A DNA stretch of 64,000 bases from Pontibacter fetidus (GTDB lineage: Bacteria; Bacteroidota; Bacteroidia; Cytophagales; Hymenobacteraceae), in the NCBI RefSeq assembly GCF_010119545.1, contig NZ_JAAEAA010000011.1, forward strand, positions 1-64,000. The letters run 5' to 3'. Of the stretch, positions 1 through 8,534 are shown one piece after another (the first letter of the stretch is position 1; each line of letters begins with the position of its first letter). A model generated the notes under the pieces. It was not told the DNA's origin, searched no databases, and saw only the letters and a program-made list of their open reading frames with translations. The translations under genes and the position numbers were made by a program.

Positions 1-68
1 CCTTGCGGGCGACGAAAATCAGGTACCTCACGCAGACAGGCTAGTAAACTTACTTCACTATTTTGCAT
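1..68 (-). pseudogene. Possible 5' end of an ISAs1-family transposase, cut by the window edge
   Basis: Reading the minus strand from an ATG at 68 gives 22 open codons to the window edge, ending in the residues VPDFRRPQG. The N-terminal DDE_Tnp_1-associated domain of ISAs1-family transposases typically starts with a 'lPDpRRxqGkrh' motif at about this distance from the start, so the match is suggestive. Only 22 codons are visible, so intactness cannot be judged, and it could be a relict or a different DDE transposase. No terminal inverted repeat was recognised downstream of position 68. Confidence 0.45.
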
Positions 69-122
69 CTGCTCCCCCTTTCCTAAACATATTAGTTTAC
101 GAAAAATAGAACTTAACGGCCC

Positions 123-236
123 TGCCCCTTTGAAGGGGGCAGGGGGATGAACAACTGTAACTATAAAACATAACCTCCAACTAAAGAGCTTGCAGAAACT
201 CCCCTCCTTGGATAAGGAGGGGCAGGGGTGGTTTGA
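123..236. repeat. Two family-P palindromic intergenic repeats
   Basis: Two GC-rich hairpins lie here: 124-143 (CCCCTTTGAAGGGGG-type stem followed by AGGGGGA) and 201-222 (CCCCTCCTTGGATAAGGAGG stem followed by GCAGGGGTGGTTT). The second matches elements at 8535-8583, 32690-32727 and 42519-42562. They precede pyrF and lengthen its apparent reading frame artificially. The family resembles CCACCCCTAACCCCTCC-type palindromes common in Bacteroidota intergenic DNA. Confidence 0.75.
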
Positions 237-339
237 TACTATAGCTGATGATTTTACCACCTCCAAACGAACTATAAAATCGGTTTTTACACCACGGCTT
301 AAACGCTTACATTTGTACAGACCTAACCCACCTACCGCC

Positions 340-1170
340 ATGACAAGAGAAAAACTATTCGAGCAGATACTGCAAAAGAAATCATACCTGTGCGTTGGCC
401 TCGATACCGACCCTAAAAAGTTACCGGAACACTTGCTGGATTTTGAGGACCCGGTTTTTGAGTTTAATCGCCAGATAATAGATGCAACTGCCGACCTGTG
501 CGTGGCCTATAAACCAAACATTGCCTTTTATGAAGCGCAAGGGCCGAAAGGGTGGGTGAGCCTGGAGAAAACGATAAACCACATTCCGCAGGAGATCTTT
601 ACCATAGCCGACGCCAAACGCGGCGACATTGGCAATACCTCTGAACTATACGCTCGTGCCTTTTTCGAGACCATGAACTTCGACTCGGTTACCGTAGCAC
701 CTTACATGGGTTCTGATTCGGTGAAGCCGTTTCTGGTGCAGGGTGGCAAATGGGTTATCTTGCTGGCGTTAACATCAAACCCGGGCAGCCAGGATTTCCA
801 GATGCTGCGCCTGGCTGATGGCAGCGAAGAATACCTTTGGGAGCAGGTGTTGCGCGAAAGCTCTACCTGGGGCACAGCCGGACAACTGATGTATGTAGTT
901 GGGGCTACGCAGGCTGAGTATGTGCAGCGCGTACGTGCTATTGTTCCGGATCACTTCCTGCTGGTGCCTGGTGTTGGTGCACAGGGCGGAAGCCTGGAAG
1001 AGATATCGCGTCTGGGCATGAACCAGCGCTGCGGCCTTTTGGTCAATTCTTCCCGCGCTATTATCTACGCTTCATCCGGCCGCGACTTCGCCGAAAAAGC
1101 CCGCGAAGCAGCCCAGGAAGTACAACGCGAAATGGAGCAATACCTAGAACAGTACGTGCAGCATTTGTAG
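340..1170 (+). CDS. pyrF: Orotidine 5'-phosphate decarboxylase, type 2
   Basis: Cytosolic enzyme that decarboxylates OMP to UMP, the last step of de novo pyrimidine synthesis. The 276-residue product has the LCVGLDTDP start strand, the catalytic DAKRGDIG motif (about residues 91-98), APYMGSDSV, and the phosphate-binding VPGVGAQGG loop near the C-terminus. The length and these motifs fit the long type-2 subfamily. The frame stays open upstream to 190, but those codons run through a palindromic repeat and have no family resemblance, so the ATG at 340 (MTREKLFEQ) is preferred. It appears monocistronic, and an AACTATAGTT motif follows the stop within ten bases. Confidence 0.93.
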   Translation: MTREKLFEQILQKKSYLCVGLDTDPKKLPEHLLDFEDPVFEFNRQIIDATADLCVAYKPNIAFYEAQGPKGWVSLEKTINHIPQEIFTIADAKRGDIGNTSELYARAFFETMNFDSVTVAPYMGSDSVKPFLVQGGKWVILLALTSNPGSQDFQMLRLADGSEEYLWEQVLRESSTWGTAGQLMYVVGATQAEYVQRVRAIVPDHFLLVPGVGAQGGSLEEISRLGMNQRCGLLVNSSRAIIYASSGRDFAEKAREAAQEVQREMEQYLEQYVQHL

Positions 1171-1217
1171 GGGAAACTATAGTTGATACTTAAGAATCCT
1201 TTACCTGCTATAATTAA

Positions 1218-2111
1218 ATGAATATATTTTTTTCGGTTTCTTCTTATAAAAAGAGACATCGGGTCATTGCGTTCCTGCTAATCCTGGTTCAGCTGTGGTT
1301 CACACGATGTACTTCACCCGAGGTTGCCCCAATTCCTGCTCCGCCACAGAAAGATTACACGACAAATAATAATGCTGAAATTATAGTTGTAATTGGCGAC
1401 TCTATTGCCAATGGTACAAACGAACGCGACGGTAAGAAAGGACCTGATCCGGATGGAGCACTTTTAGAGTGGGATGGCAGCTCGTTGTATACAGTTACAA
1501 ATACAGATACTAAAACAGCCAATCTCGGGTCGTGGCATCCAAGCCATGCTATTGCCTATAAACAGAAGACAGGCAAAAACACGATTTTGATTGAAGGAGC
1601 ACTTGGAGGAGCAGAGTGGTACCCACACAATGATAATGTTAACTGGTACGAGACCGGCTCGCTGTATAAGCCTTTGTTAGAGAATGTTAAAAGTGCTTTA
1701 CAAACTTTCGGGGCAAAGAAAGTGAGAGTAGTTTATATAGTGCTTGGTGTGAATGATGCCAGAGGAACCCAATCTATTGCAAATGTCAGACGCGGTATGT
1801 TCTCGCTTATCGATCGGCTTAACCAGGATTTAGAGATACCGGCTATACGTATTGTAAACATTGGAAGGGCAGAAAAAGGAATTACGGAGCGGGTACAGGA
1901 TGTTAGAAAATTAATTGATAACGCAGATGCTAACTACATTTATTCTGATGGGCAACAACACGGGTTGGGATTGGTGCAGATCTATAATAATGTGAAGCTG
2001 GCTGATGATCTGGCACGATACGAAGGATTAGGTTTGTATCATACAGATAACTTACATCTGACACAAGCAGGCAATAATTATTTAGGAAAATACCTGGGTG
2101 AGAATCTATAA
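1218..2111 (+). CDS. SGNH/GDSL-family hydrolase, lipoprotein
   Basis: Predicted serine esterase or acetylhydrolase on the outer face of a membrane. A basic N-terminus (KKRHR), a hydrophobic stretch and a lipobox ending at Cys31 (LWFTRC) indicate a lipoprotein. The SGNH blocks are visible: GDS at 60-62 (nucleophile Ser62), GVND ending at Asp180, and a D-x-x-H pair at Asp277/His280 near the C-terminus. Substrate unknown; relatives deacetylate polysaccharides or hydrolyse esters. The gene looks more AT-rich than its neighbours and carries only one AACTATA-type motif, which may mean recent acquisition, though this is weak evidence. Confidence 0.82.
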   Translation: MNIFFSVSSYKKRHRVIAFLLILVQLWFTRCTSPEVAPIPAPPQKDYTTNNNAEIIVVIGDSIANGTNERDGKKGPDPDGALLEWDGSSLYTVTNTDTKTANLGSWHPSHAIAYKQKTGKNTILIEGALGGAEWYPHNDNVNWYETGSLYKPLLENVKSALQTFGAKKVRVVYIVLGVNDARGTQSIANVRRGMFSLIDRLNQDLEIPAIRIVNIGRAEKGITERVQDVRKLIDNADANYIYSDGQQHGLGLVQIYNNVKLADDLARYEGLGLYHTDNLHLTQAGNNYLGKYLGENL

Positions 2112-2120
2112 TATAAACCA

Positions 2121-2570
2121 ATGCTAACCCTAACCCGCACCACTCCCGATAACCCCGATTTCCGGAGCCTTATCGTTTTACTGGACCAGAACCTGAAGGA
2201 GAACGATGGCGACGACCACGCTTTTTTTGCACAGTTTAACAAAGTAGATAGTATAAACGAAGTTATAGTTGCGTACCAAAATGGTGAACCGGCAGGCTGT
2301 GGCGCTATAAAACCCTACACCCAAACTATAGCCGAAGTAAAGCGCATGTTCGTGCACCCGGATTTCAGAAGGCAAGGCATAGCAAAGCAAGTGCTGAGCG
2401 CCCTGGAAGCGTGGGCAAATGAGCTGAACTATAGCGCTACTATTTTAGAGACAGGCAAGAAACAAACCGAAGCCATAGAACTATACAAAAACAGCGGCTA
2501 TACCGTAATCCCGAACTATGGGCAGTATGCAGGCGTTGAAAACAGCGTGTGCATGCAAAAGCAACTATAA
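2121..2570 (+). CDS. GNAT-family N-acetyltransferase
   Basis: Small cytosolic acetyltransferase of 149 residues. The acetyl-CoA binding motif A is visible as VKRMFVHPDFRRQGIAKQVL (RRQGIA at about 83-88). The substrate cannot be read from the sequence. It lies 9 bases after the SGNH hydrolase stop and 2 bases before the DUF1456 start, so the three are probably co-transcribed. The last codons are CAA-CTA-TAA, placing the stop codon inside an AACTATA motif. Confidence 0.85.
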   Translation: MLTLTRTTPDNPDFRSLIVLLDQNLKENDGDDHAFFAQFNKVDSINEVIVAYQNGEPAGCGAIKPYTQTIAEVKRMFVHPDFRRQGIAKQVLSALEAWANELNYSATILETGKKQTEAIELYKNSGYTVIPNYGQYAGVENSVCMQKQL

Positions 2571-2572
2571 AC

Positions 2573-3043
2573 ATGAACAACAACGATATACTCCGCCGCC
2601 TACGCTATACATTCGATCTGAATGACGATAAAATGATGGCCCTTTTTGCATCGGGTGGCAAAGAGGTAACCCGCGCCGAAATAAGCGACTGGATGAAGCC
2701 GGAAGACCATGAAGAATTTCAGAAGTTGGTTGACATAAACCTGGCGGCTTTTCTGAATGGTTTTATAAACGAGAAACGAGGCAAAAAAGAAGGCGAGCAA
2801 CCAAAGCCCGAAAAAAGCCTGAACAACAACATCATTTTGCGTAAGCTAAAGATTGCGCTCAACTATAAAGACGAAGACATCCTGGATGTACTGGACCTGG
2901 TAAAATTCCGGTTAAGCAAATCGGAGCTCAGTGCCTTTTTCCGGAAGCCCGACCACCAGCATTACCGCCCACTAAAAGACCAGATACTACGAAATTTCCT
3001 GCTAGGCCTGCAGCTTAAATATCGCCCGGAGTCTGCAAAGTAA
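2573..3043 (+). CDS. DUF1456 family protein (YehS-like)
   Basis: A 156-residue protein built from two similar halves, about residues 1-60 and 85-150. Each begins with a NNN-[DI]-I-L-R-[RK]-L-[RK] segment, and the first contains the typical DDKMMALFASGG and VTRAEISDWMKPEDHEEF runs. This two-repeat layout matches DUF1456 (E. coli YehS). Function is unknown; the halves look like small helical domains. The start at 2573 is chosen because the second repeat begins the same way; eight earlier in-frame codons overlap the preceding GNAT gene. Confidence 0.85.
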   Translation: MNNNDILRRLRYTFDLNDDKMMALFASGGKEVTRAEISDWMKPEDHEEFQKLVDINLAAFLNGFINEKRGKKEGEQPKPEKSLNNNIILRKLKIALNYKDEDILDVLDLVKFRLSKSELSAFFRKPDHQHYRPLKDQILRNFLLGLQLKYRPESAK

Positions 3044-3071
3044 GCTATAGTTCTATTGTACTTCAAAAATT

Positions 3072-3190
3072 CGCTGGCGCGAGTCTCCAGACTCGACTGG
3101 CCCTTGAGGGACAAAAATGGCAAAGGCTGAAGCTATATTTCCTTAGTGGTCCAACCACTCCTAACCCCCTCCCAGGAGAGGAATTGCCAC
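3072..3190. repeat. Intergenic palindromes of families S and P
   Basis: A hairpin with the arms CGAGTCT/AGACTCG lies at about 3078-3096 inside a GCTGGCGCGAGTC context; relatives occur at 42643-42666 and more loosely at 11066-11103. A family-P relative follows at 3151-3190 (CCAACCACTCCTAACCCC, then CTCC/GGAG arms). Together they fill most of the space between the DUF1456 and DUF5996 genes. No coding signal was seen here. Confidence 0.65.
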
Positions 3191-3314
3191 CTTGCTTTAG
3201 TTAGTAGCTATAGTTCTATAGTTGCTGGTCTTCAGTTATTTACTTCCCTGCTTGGGTTACTTTAAATTGCGACTATCGTTAATGTAAAAACGCACCATTA
3301 ACTATAGCAGAACT

Positions 3315-4217
3315 ATGAAAACCGGCTGGCCTGAACTTAACTACCACGCATCAAAAGATACACTCGAAACACTTCACCTTTGGTCGCAGATACTTGGCAA
3401 AATAAAACTGAAAGCGCAGCCCTGGGTTAACCACGCCTGGCACGTAACGCTTTCAGTAACCCCAACCGGGCTGAGCACAGGCGACCTTTCTGACGATAAA
3501 CAGCATTTTCAGATAGAACTGGACCTGGTGCAGCATCGGTTAAGTATAAAGACCAGTACCGGGCAAAGCCGCAACCTGGCACTGGTGCATATGTCGGTGG
3601 CCGAGTTTTACAAAAAAGCAATGCACGCACTGGCAGAACTGGGCATACATGTAGCTATCTATAAAGTGCCCTGCGAGCTCGAAAATCCTATACCGTTCGA
3701 CGAAGACCAAACCCATAAAACCTACAACCCCGAGCAGGCAGCTGCATTGCACAAAGCTTTATTACAGGCACAGCGGGTACTAACGCAGTTCAGGGCCGAG
3801 TTTAGGGGCAAGTGTAGCCCGGTACATTTTTTCTGGGGAAGTTTTGACCTGGCTGTTTCGCGGTTTTCGGGGCGCACGGCACCCAGGCACCCGGGCGGTG
3901 TACCCGGCCTGCCCGATTGGGTAGCGCAGGAAGCGTACTCGCATGAGGTGAGCAGCGCTGGCTTCTGGCCCGGCAGCGAAGCACTACCCGAAGCCGCTTT
4001 CTATAGTTATATTTACCCCGAACCGGAAGGCTACCGGACCGCCGAAGTAAAACCCAATGCAGCTTATTTCCATGAAACCTTAGGTGAGTTTATACTTCCG
4101 TATGAGGCTGTACGGACTGCTGAAAACCCGGATGCAATGCTTTTAGATTTCCTGCGCAGTACCTACGAGGCCGCCGCAAAGCTGGCAAACTGGGACAGGG
4201 AAGCGTTGGAAGTCTGA
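3315..4217 (+). CDS. DUF5996 family protein
   Basis: A 300-residue protein matching DUF5996. Characteristic segments are WPELNYHASKDTLETLHLWSQ at the start, KAQPWVNHAWHVTLSVTP, and CSPVHFFWGSFDLAVSRFSGR in the centre, ending with a region rich in aromatic residues around GFWPGSEALPEAAFYSYIYPEP. No signal peptide or transmembrane segment is visible, so it is probably cytosolic. The biochemical role of the family is not established. The gene stands alone between repeat-bearing spacers. Confidence 0.85.
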   Translation: MKTGWPELNYHASKDTLETLHLWSQILGKIKLKAQPWVNHAWHVTLSVTPTGLSTGDLSDDKQHFQIELDLVQHRLSIKTSTGQSRNLALVHMSVAEFYKKAMHALAELGIHVAIYKVPCELENPIPFDEDQTHKTYNPEQAAALHKALLQAQRVLTQFRAEFRGKCSPVHFFWGSFDLAVSRFSGRTAPRHPGGVPGLPDWVAQEAYSHEVSSAGFWPGSEALPEAAFYSYIYPEPEGYRTAEVKPNAAYFHETLGEFILPYEAVRTAENPDAMLLDFLRSTYEAAAKLANWDREALEV

Positions 4218-4236
4218 AACTATAGTTTTGTTTTTT

Positions 4237-4310
4237 GTCATCTCGAACAACGTGAGAGATCTGTTACAGATTTAAAATAATTCAGATTTCTCATTGCATT
4301 CGAAATGACA
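4237..4310. repeat. Family-Q inverted repeat (GTCATCTCGAA...TTCGAAATGAC)
   Basis: The left arm GTCATCTCGAACAACGTGAG followed by AGATCT and the right arm ending TCTCATTGCATTCGAAATGAC form an imperfect inverted repeat of about 74 bp. The same family occurs at 8996-9066, and as half sites inside the composite repeats near 8.95, 33.2, 42.0-42.15 and 59.9 kb. This type of GTCAT/ATGAC palindrome is common in Bacteroidota spacers. Confidence 0.75.
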
Positions 4311-4432
4311 CACTAAGCCAACTCACTTCTGAGTTTAAAGCCTACCTTTTATAAGTATCGTTAAATATTCAGGAACAACTATACTTTGCAGCCGACAAGG
4401 AGCGTTAATTCCCAAACCTCCCACACTTAGCA

Positions 4433-5257
4433 ATGAACAGATTACTACTTGCTGCTACCTTTTTATTTCTATCCCTCACGGCGCACAGCCAAACTATAGT
4501 GTTAACAGGCAACGTGCTGCACGGCAAAGAACCGGTTCCTTACGTTAATATCGGCATCAAAAAGAAAGGCATTGGTACGGCAGCAACTATATACGGCACC
4601 TTTACATTACAGCTTCAGCAAAGTTCTCTTACTGATACGCTCACTTTTTCGGCAGTCGGGTTTAATGAGTTAGCTGTTCCGGTTAAAACTATAGTTGACG
4701 GTAAGCTGTCGGAATTTGCGCTAACGGAAAAGACAACCAGTCTGCGTGAAGTGGTAGTAAAAAGCAAAACCGCTAAGATCAAAAAGTTTGGAACAACCAT
4801 ACGTCACCCTTTCATCTATGGTACCTCTCAGGCTCAAAATGCCAACGACATCTCCGAAATGGCCAAGCTTATAAAGCTAAACGATAAGCCTTCGGATATA
4901 CTTTCTGTTACACTCTAACTGACCAGTAGTAAAATAGATTCTGCTAACATGCGCATCAATTTTTATGAAAATGTGAATGGCTTGCCAGGCAAACGGATAG
5001 TAGAAAAGAGCATCATCAAACGCCTGCCTATGACAGAGGGCTGGGTAACCGTAAATCTGGAAAACTATAGCATTACGGTTGATGAAGACTTTTTTGTAGG
5101 GTTTGAGTATTTGCCTGAGCCCAGCCACCCAGGAAAGTTTTTGTTTGCCTTTGGGGCTGCTTTTGGTGGTAGCTATTTTGCCCGGAAAGTAAGCCTGGGG
5201 GAATGGAACAAAGGTGTAGGAGGGCGTATATCCACATACGTAACCGTAAGACAGTAA
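4433..5257 (+). pseudogene. Secreted carboxypeptidase-regulatory-like protein, interrupted by an in-frame stop
   Basis: Codons 1-161 encode a signal peptide (MNRLLLAATFLFLSLTAHSQ) and a CarboxypepD_reg-like beta-sandwich domain (GNVLHGKEPVPYVNIGIKKK). A TAA at 4916-4918 then interrupts the frame. The same frame continues at once with LTSSKIDSANMRINFYENVN and the GW/VDEDFFVGFEY segment typical of the C-terminal half of such Bacteroidota proteins, ending at 5257. The uninterrupted length would be about 274 residues. A point mutation creating the stop (for example CAA or TAT to TAA) is the simplest reading; a sequencing error or stop readthrough remains possible. Confidence 0.72.
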
Positions 5258-5288
5258 CTATACGTTGGGCCTTTAAAACTATAGCACC

Positions 5289-5870
5289 CTGAAAAAGCCA
5301 GTTCTGTTTAGCGTACTACCTATAGTTATGTTTATAGTTGGGTCGAAGTGTGCCAATGCACAAGAGCAACTACCTGTGGTGCAGCTTTTGGGTGTGGTGG
5401 TAACTGCTGATAGTGCTGCAGGGTTGGCAGGAATTGCCGTGTATGTGCCGGGCACAAATCGCGGAACGGTTTCAAGGCAAGGCGGCTTTTTTACGCTACC
5501 AGTTCTGGCCGGCGACAGCGTGGTTTTCCAGGCCCTGGGCTTCGAGAAGCAATACATCATCATTCCCAAAACAAATGCACCCGAAAAATACACCACCAGC
5601 ATCCGGCTCAGGCAGGTTGCAAAACAGCTACCCGAAGTACAGGTAATGCCATGGGCCACCCAGCAGGATTTTAAAGTAGCCGTCCGCGACCTGAATCTGC
5701 CGGATAAGCCTATAGTTAAACCTGACCTGGGAAGCTTGCCTGCCTATTATAAATCTATTTTTGAAGGGCCGAAAATGGATGTAGCTGATAACATAAAACA
5801 GGGCTTTAAACATCATCAGCAAATGCGCGAACAACGCTACCTGGTGCCCACGCCTATCCGTATTTTTTAA
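5289..5870 (+). CDS. Secreted carboxypeptidase-like regulatory domain protein, possible CTG start
   Basis: Exported protein with one CarboxypepD_reg-like domain (VQLLGVVVTADSAAGLAGIA to about ALGFEKQYIIIP) and a C-terminal region with no recognised domain. The first ATG in frame is at 5328 and gives a poor signal peptide without positive charge. Thirteen codons earlier, CTG-AAA-AAG at 5289 opens a classical one (xKKPVLFSVLPIVMFIVGSK...ANAQ), and a stop lies at 5274-5276. A CTG start, or an original ATG mutated to CTG, is therefore proposed. It follows the broken relative at 4433-5257. Confidence 0.65.
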   Translation: MKKPVLFSVLPIVMFIVGSKCANAQEQLPVVQLLGVVVTADSAAGLAGIAVYVPGTNRGTVSRQGGFFTLPVLAGDSVVFQALGFEKQYIIIPKTNAPEKYTTSIRLRQVAKQLPEVQVMPWATQQDFKVAVRDLNLPDKPIVKPDLGSLPAYYKSIFEGPKMDVADNIKQGFKHHQQMREQRYLVPTPIRIF

Positions 5871-5927
5871 TTTCTGCTGATTTGCGCTTATCTTAGAAGT
5901 CTGCTCTGCACTGGGCTGGCGCAATTC

Positions 5928-7217
5928 ATGAAAGAAGATTTCCTGCACTACATCTGGCAACACCAATACTACCGTAAAACCGACCTGGCAACTACGGAAG
6001 GCGAGCTATTGCAGGTAATGCGCACTGGCTACTATAACACCGATGCCGGCCCCGATTTCAGGGAAGCTATAGTTCGGATAAGTGATGTGGAATGGTCGGG
6101 TAGCGTGGAGATACATTTGCGGGCATCGGACTGGCGCCGCCACAACCACCAAACCGACCAGAAATACGACCAGGTAATACTGCATGTAGTATGGGAAGCC
6201 GATGTACCTATTACCCGGACAGATGGAACTACAATTCCGGTGCTGGAACTGAAAGACCGGGTTGATACCACGCTGGTTTATACATACGAGCAACTGCAAC
6301 GGTCGAGGGCAACTATACCATGCGCCAACGTGTGGCCGGCTGTGCCCGAAATTACCAAAACCATGATGCTGGGCCGTGCCCTGACCGAACGCCTGGAGCA
6401 AAAAGGCCAGGAAGTGCTGCAAAGCTACACCAACTATAACCACGACTGGGAAGCCACGGCCTATCATGTGCTGTTCAAGGGATTCGGATTTAAGATTAAC
6501 CAGCAACCCATGGAACGGCTGGCTGCGGCCTTGCCTGCAACTATAGTTCGTAAACACCGGCAGCTTTTTCAGTTGGAGGCATTGTTGTTTGGCCAGGCTG
6601 GTTTTATAGGTGATGCTGATACAGAATATGCACAGCAACTGGCAAAAGAGTATAATTTCCTGAGCCATAAGTATAGTTTAGGAGACAACACCATGCAGCG
6701 CCACCACTGGAATTTTATGCGCATGCGCCCGGCCAATTTCCCGACTATACGGCTGGCGCAATTAGCAGCAGTGCTGGCAAACCGGCAAAGTTTTTTTACG
6801 GCTATACTAGAGGCCCAAACTATAAAACACTACGAAGCTTTGTTTATGGCTCAGGTTTCGGAGTATTGGCAGGAGCATTTTACATTTACACCGGAGCCTG
6901 CCAAGGCAACAAATACCATGGGCAAAGGCAGCGCACATAACCTGATCATAAATGTGGCTGTTCCGTTGCTGGCCGCTTACAGCCAACATACCAGCAACCG
7001 GGCACACCTCGAAAAAGCCATCGAACTGCTCGAGAAAGTAAAAGAAGCCTCTAATAAAATAACACGGTTGTATGAGGAACTGGGCTGGAAAGCTAAAACT
7101 GCAGCCGATAACCAGGCGGCGCTATCGCTTTACAAAAACTACTGCCAGCCGGTAAACTGCCTGCAATGTGCTATAGGTAATAAAATTCTAAAAGAAAACC
7201 TGCTTTCCCGCCCGTGA
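5928..7217 (+). CDS. DUF2851 family protein
   Basis: A 429-residue protein typical of Bacteroidota DUF2851. Visible family segments are the start MKEDFLHYIWQHQYYRK, then GYYNTDAGPDFREAIVRI, SGSVEIHLRASDWRRHNHQ and the cysteine-bearing tail CQPVNCLQCAIGNKIL. It has no signal peptide. Function is unknown; the mixed alpha/beta N-terminal part with many acidic and His residues has suggested nuclease-like folds, but that is not established here. Its TGA overlaps the next gene's ATG by one base (TGATG), implying translational coupling. Confidence 0.88.
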   Translation: MKEDFLHYIWQHQYYRKTDLATTEGELLQVMRTGYYNTDAGPDFREAIVRISDVEWSGSVEIHLRASDWRRHNHQTDQKYDQVILHVVWEADVPITRTDGTTIPVLELKDRVDTTLVYTYEQLQRSRATIPCANVWPAVPEITKTMMLGRALTERLEQKGQEVLQSYTNYNHDWEATAYHVLFKGFGFKINQQPMERLAAALPATIVRKHRQLFQLEALLFGQAGFIGDADTEYAQQLAKEYNFLSHKYSLGDNTMQRHHWNFMRMRPANFPTIRLAQLAAVLANRQSFFTAILEAQTIKHYEALFMAQVSEYWQEHFTFTPEPAKATNTMGKGSAHNLIINVAVPLLAAYSQHTSNRAHLEKAIELLEKVKEASNKITRLYEELGWKAKTAADNQAALSLYKNYCQPVNCLQCAIGNKILKENLLSRP

Positions 7218-8500
7218 TGCCGCTGCTATACCTGCTGAATGTGTTGTTACTGCTGGGGCTGGGCTTGCAGCTGCATAAACAGGCCTGGGCTAAAGCACTG
7301 CAACCCTACATGCTGCCTGCATTAGGTTTAAAGTTGCTATGTGGTGTGTTGTTAGGCGTTTTATATTTTCATTACTACGGCGAAGGCGATACTATAACTT
7401 ACTTTAACGCATCGCAAAAGCTAACTCAATTGGCTCATGAAAATTCGGGTGCTTACTGGCGGCTTCTGCTCTTTAACCAATTCCCGAGCGAGACTTTTCG
7501 GGCCACAGTGCCTTTTACCCAGTTCGCTGATTTCTCCAATTCCTTTTTTCTGCTCAAAGTGCTTAGCCTGTTTAACTTACTTACGGGTAGCAGCTATTAC
7601 CTGATCGGGCTATACTTTTCGTTGTTCAGTTTCTGGGGCATGGCAAGGCTGGCAGCTACGCTCTCCTTCGTTTTCCCGGATACAAAAAAGGCGGCTATAC
7701 TGGCGCTGTTGTTTTTCCCGTCTGTAGTTTTCTGGAGCTCGGGTTTGCTGAAAGATGCCGTACTGATGGGGAGTATGTGCTGGGTAATGGCTTCTGTGCT
7801 GCAACTGGCGCATGGGCAAAAACAAACTATAGTTACGTGGCTTTTACTGCCCTTGCAGCTGTACCTGTTTGTAAAGATTAAGATATTTTTTGCTGCGCTA
7901 TTGCTGAGTTTGCTAACCTGTTACCTGGTCCTTAAAGTGCTCTCACGAACTATAAAACCGTTACAGGCATTAAAAGTGCAATTGCTGATATTGGCAGGTT
8001 TTATGGCGTTAGCTATAGTTACCGTATGGCAGATCAGTGGTATTTTCAGCTTTGATTTTATTGCCGAACAACTGTTTAAAACGTATAAGGGATTGCTTGC
8101 CCTATCGTTAGGCAGGCCCCACCTGCACTATAGTTCGCTGCAACCAACCCTGGCATCTATTGTTTTAAACGCTCCCAAGGCATTTTTTAGTGCCATCTAC
8201 CGGCCTTTCATCGGCGAATCTTCAGAGGTTTTATACCTGCTGCTCGGGCTCGAAAATCTGCTCCTGGCAGTGCTTACAACTATAGCTATCGTTTCAGCTT
8301 CTTCAAAAATATGGCTTCAGAAAATCGAACTTTGGCACATTATTCTGGTCCTGTTTATAGTTGCTTCGGCGATCGTTGTAGGTATCAGCACACCCAATTT
8401 CGGTACGCTCAGCCGATACCGTATTATTTTCCTGCCGTTCCTGGTATATCTGCTTCTGCAAAACAGGTTTGCGCAACGGCAGCTGGCGAAACTCAGGTAA
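7217..8500 (+). CDS. Polytopic inner-membrane protein of unknown function
   Basis: A 427-residue, strongly hydrophobic protein with about ten membrane segments. The first begins at PLLYLLNVLLLLGLGLQL, and a short charged loop YYGEGDTITYF follows the second. The layout (long loops between helices and a conserved acidic GEGD-type motif after an early helix) recalls O-antigen polymerase or EpsG-like membrane enzymes, but no diagnostic motif was seen, so no function is assigned. A GTG at 7214 could also start it; the ATG at 7217 overlaps the DUF2851 stop. A large repeat cluster follows. Confidence 0.72.
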   Translation: MPLLYLLNVLLLLGLGLQLHKQAWAKALQPYMLPALGLKLLCGVLLGVLYFHYYGEGDTITYFNASQKLTQLAHENSGAYWRLLLFNQFPSETFRATVPFTQFADFSNSFFLLKVLSLFNLLTGSSYYLIGLYFSLFSFWGMARLAATLSFVFPDTKKAAILALLFFPSVVFWSSGLLKDAVLMGSMCWVMASVLQLAHGQKQTIVTWLLLPLQLYLFVKIKIFFAALLLSLLTCYLVLKVLSRTIKPLQALKVQLLILAGFMALAIVTVWQISGIFSFDFIAEQLFKTYKGLLALSLGRPHLHYSSLQPTLASIVLNAPKAFFSAIYRPFIGESSEVLYLLLGLENLLLAVLTTIAIVSASSKIWLQKIELWHIILVLFIVASAIVVGISTPNFGTLSRYRIIFLPFLVYLLLQNRFAQRQLAKLR

Positions 8501-8534
8501 AACTATAGCTAGGATTATAGTTCTATAGTTAGCG

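Noticed and set aside
190..339. N-terminal extension of PyrF by 50 residues
   Set aside because: The codons run through a palindromic repeat and do not resemble the family start.
6006..6668. 220-codon open frame opposite DUF2851
   Set aside because: Antisense shadow of a conserved gene.
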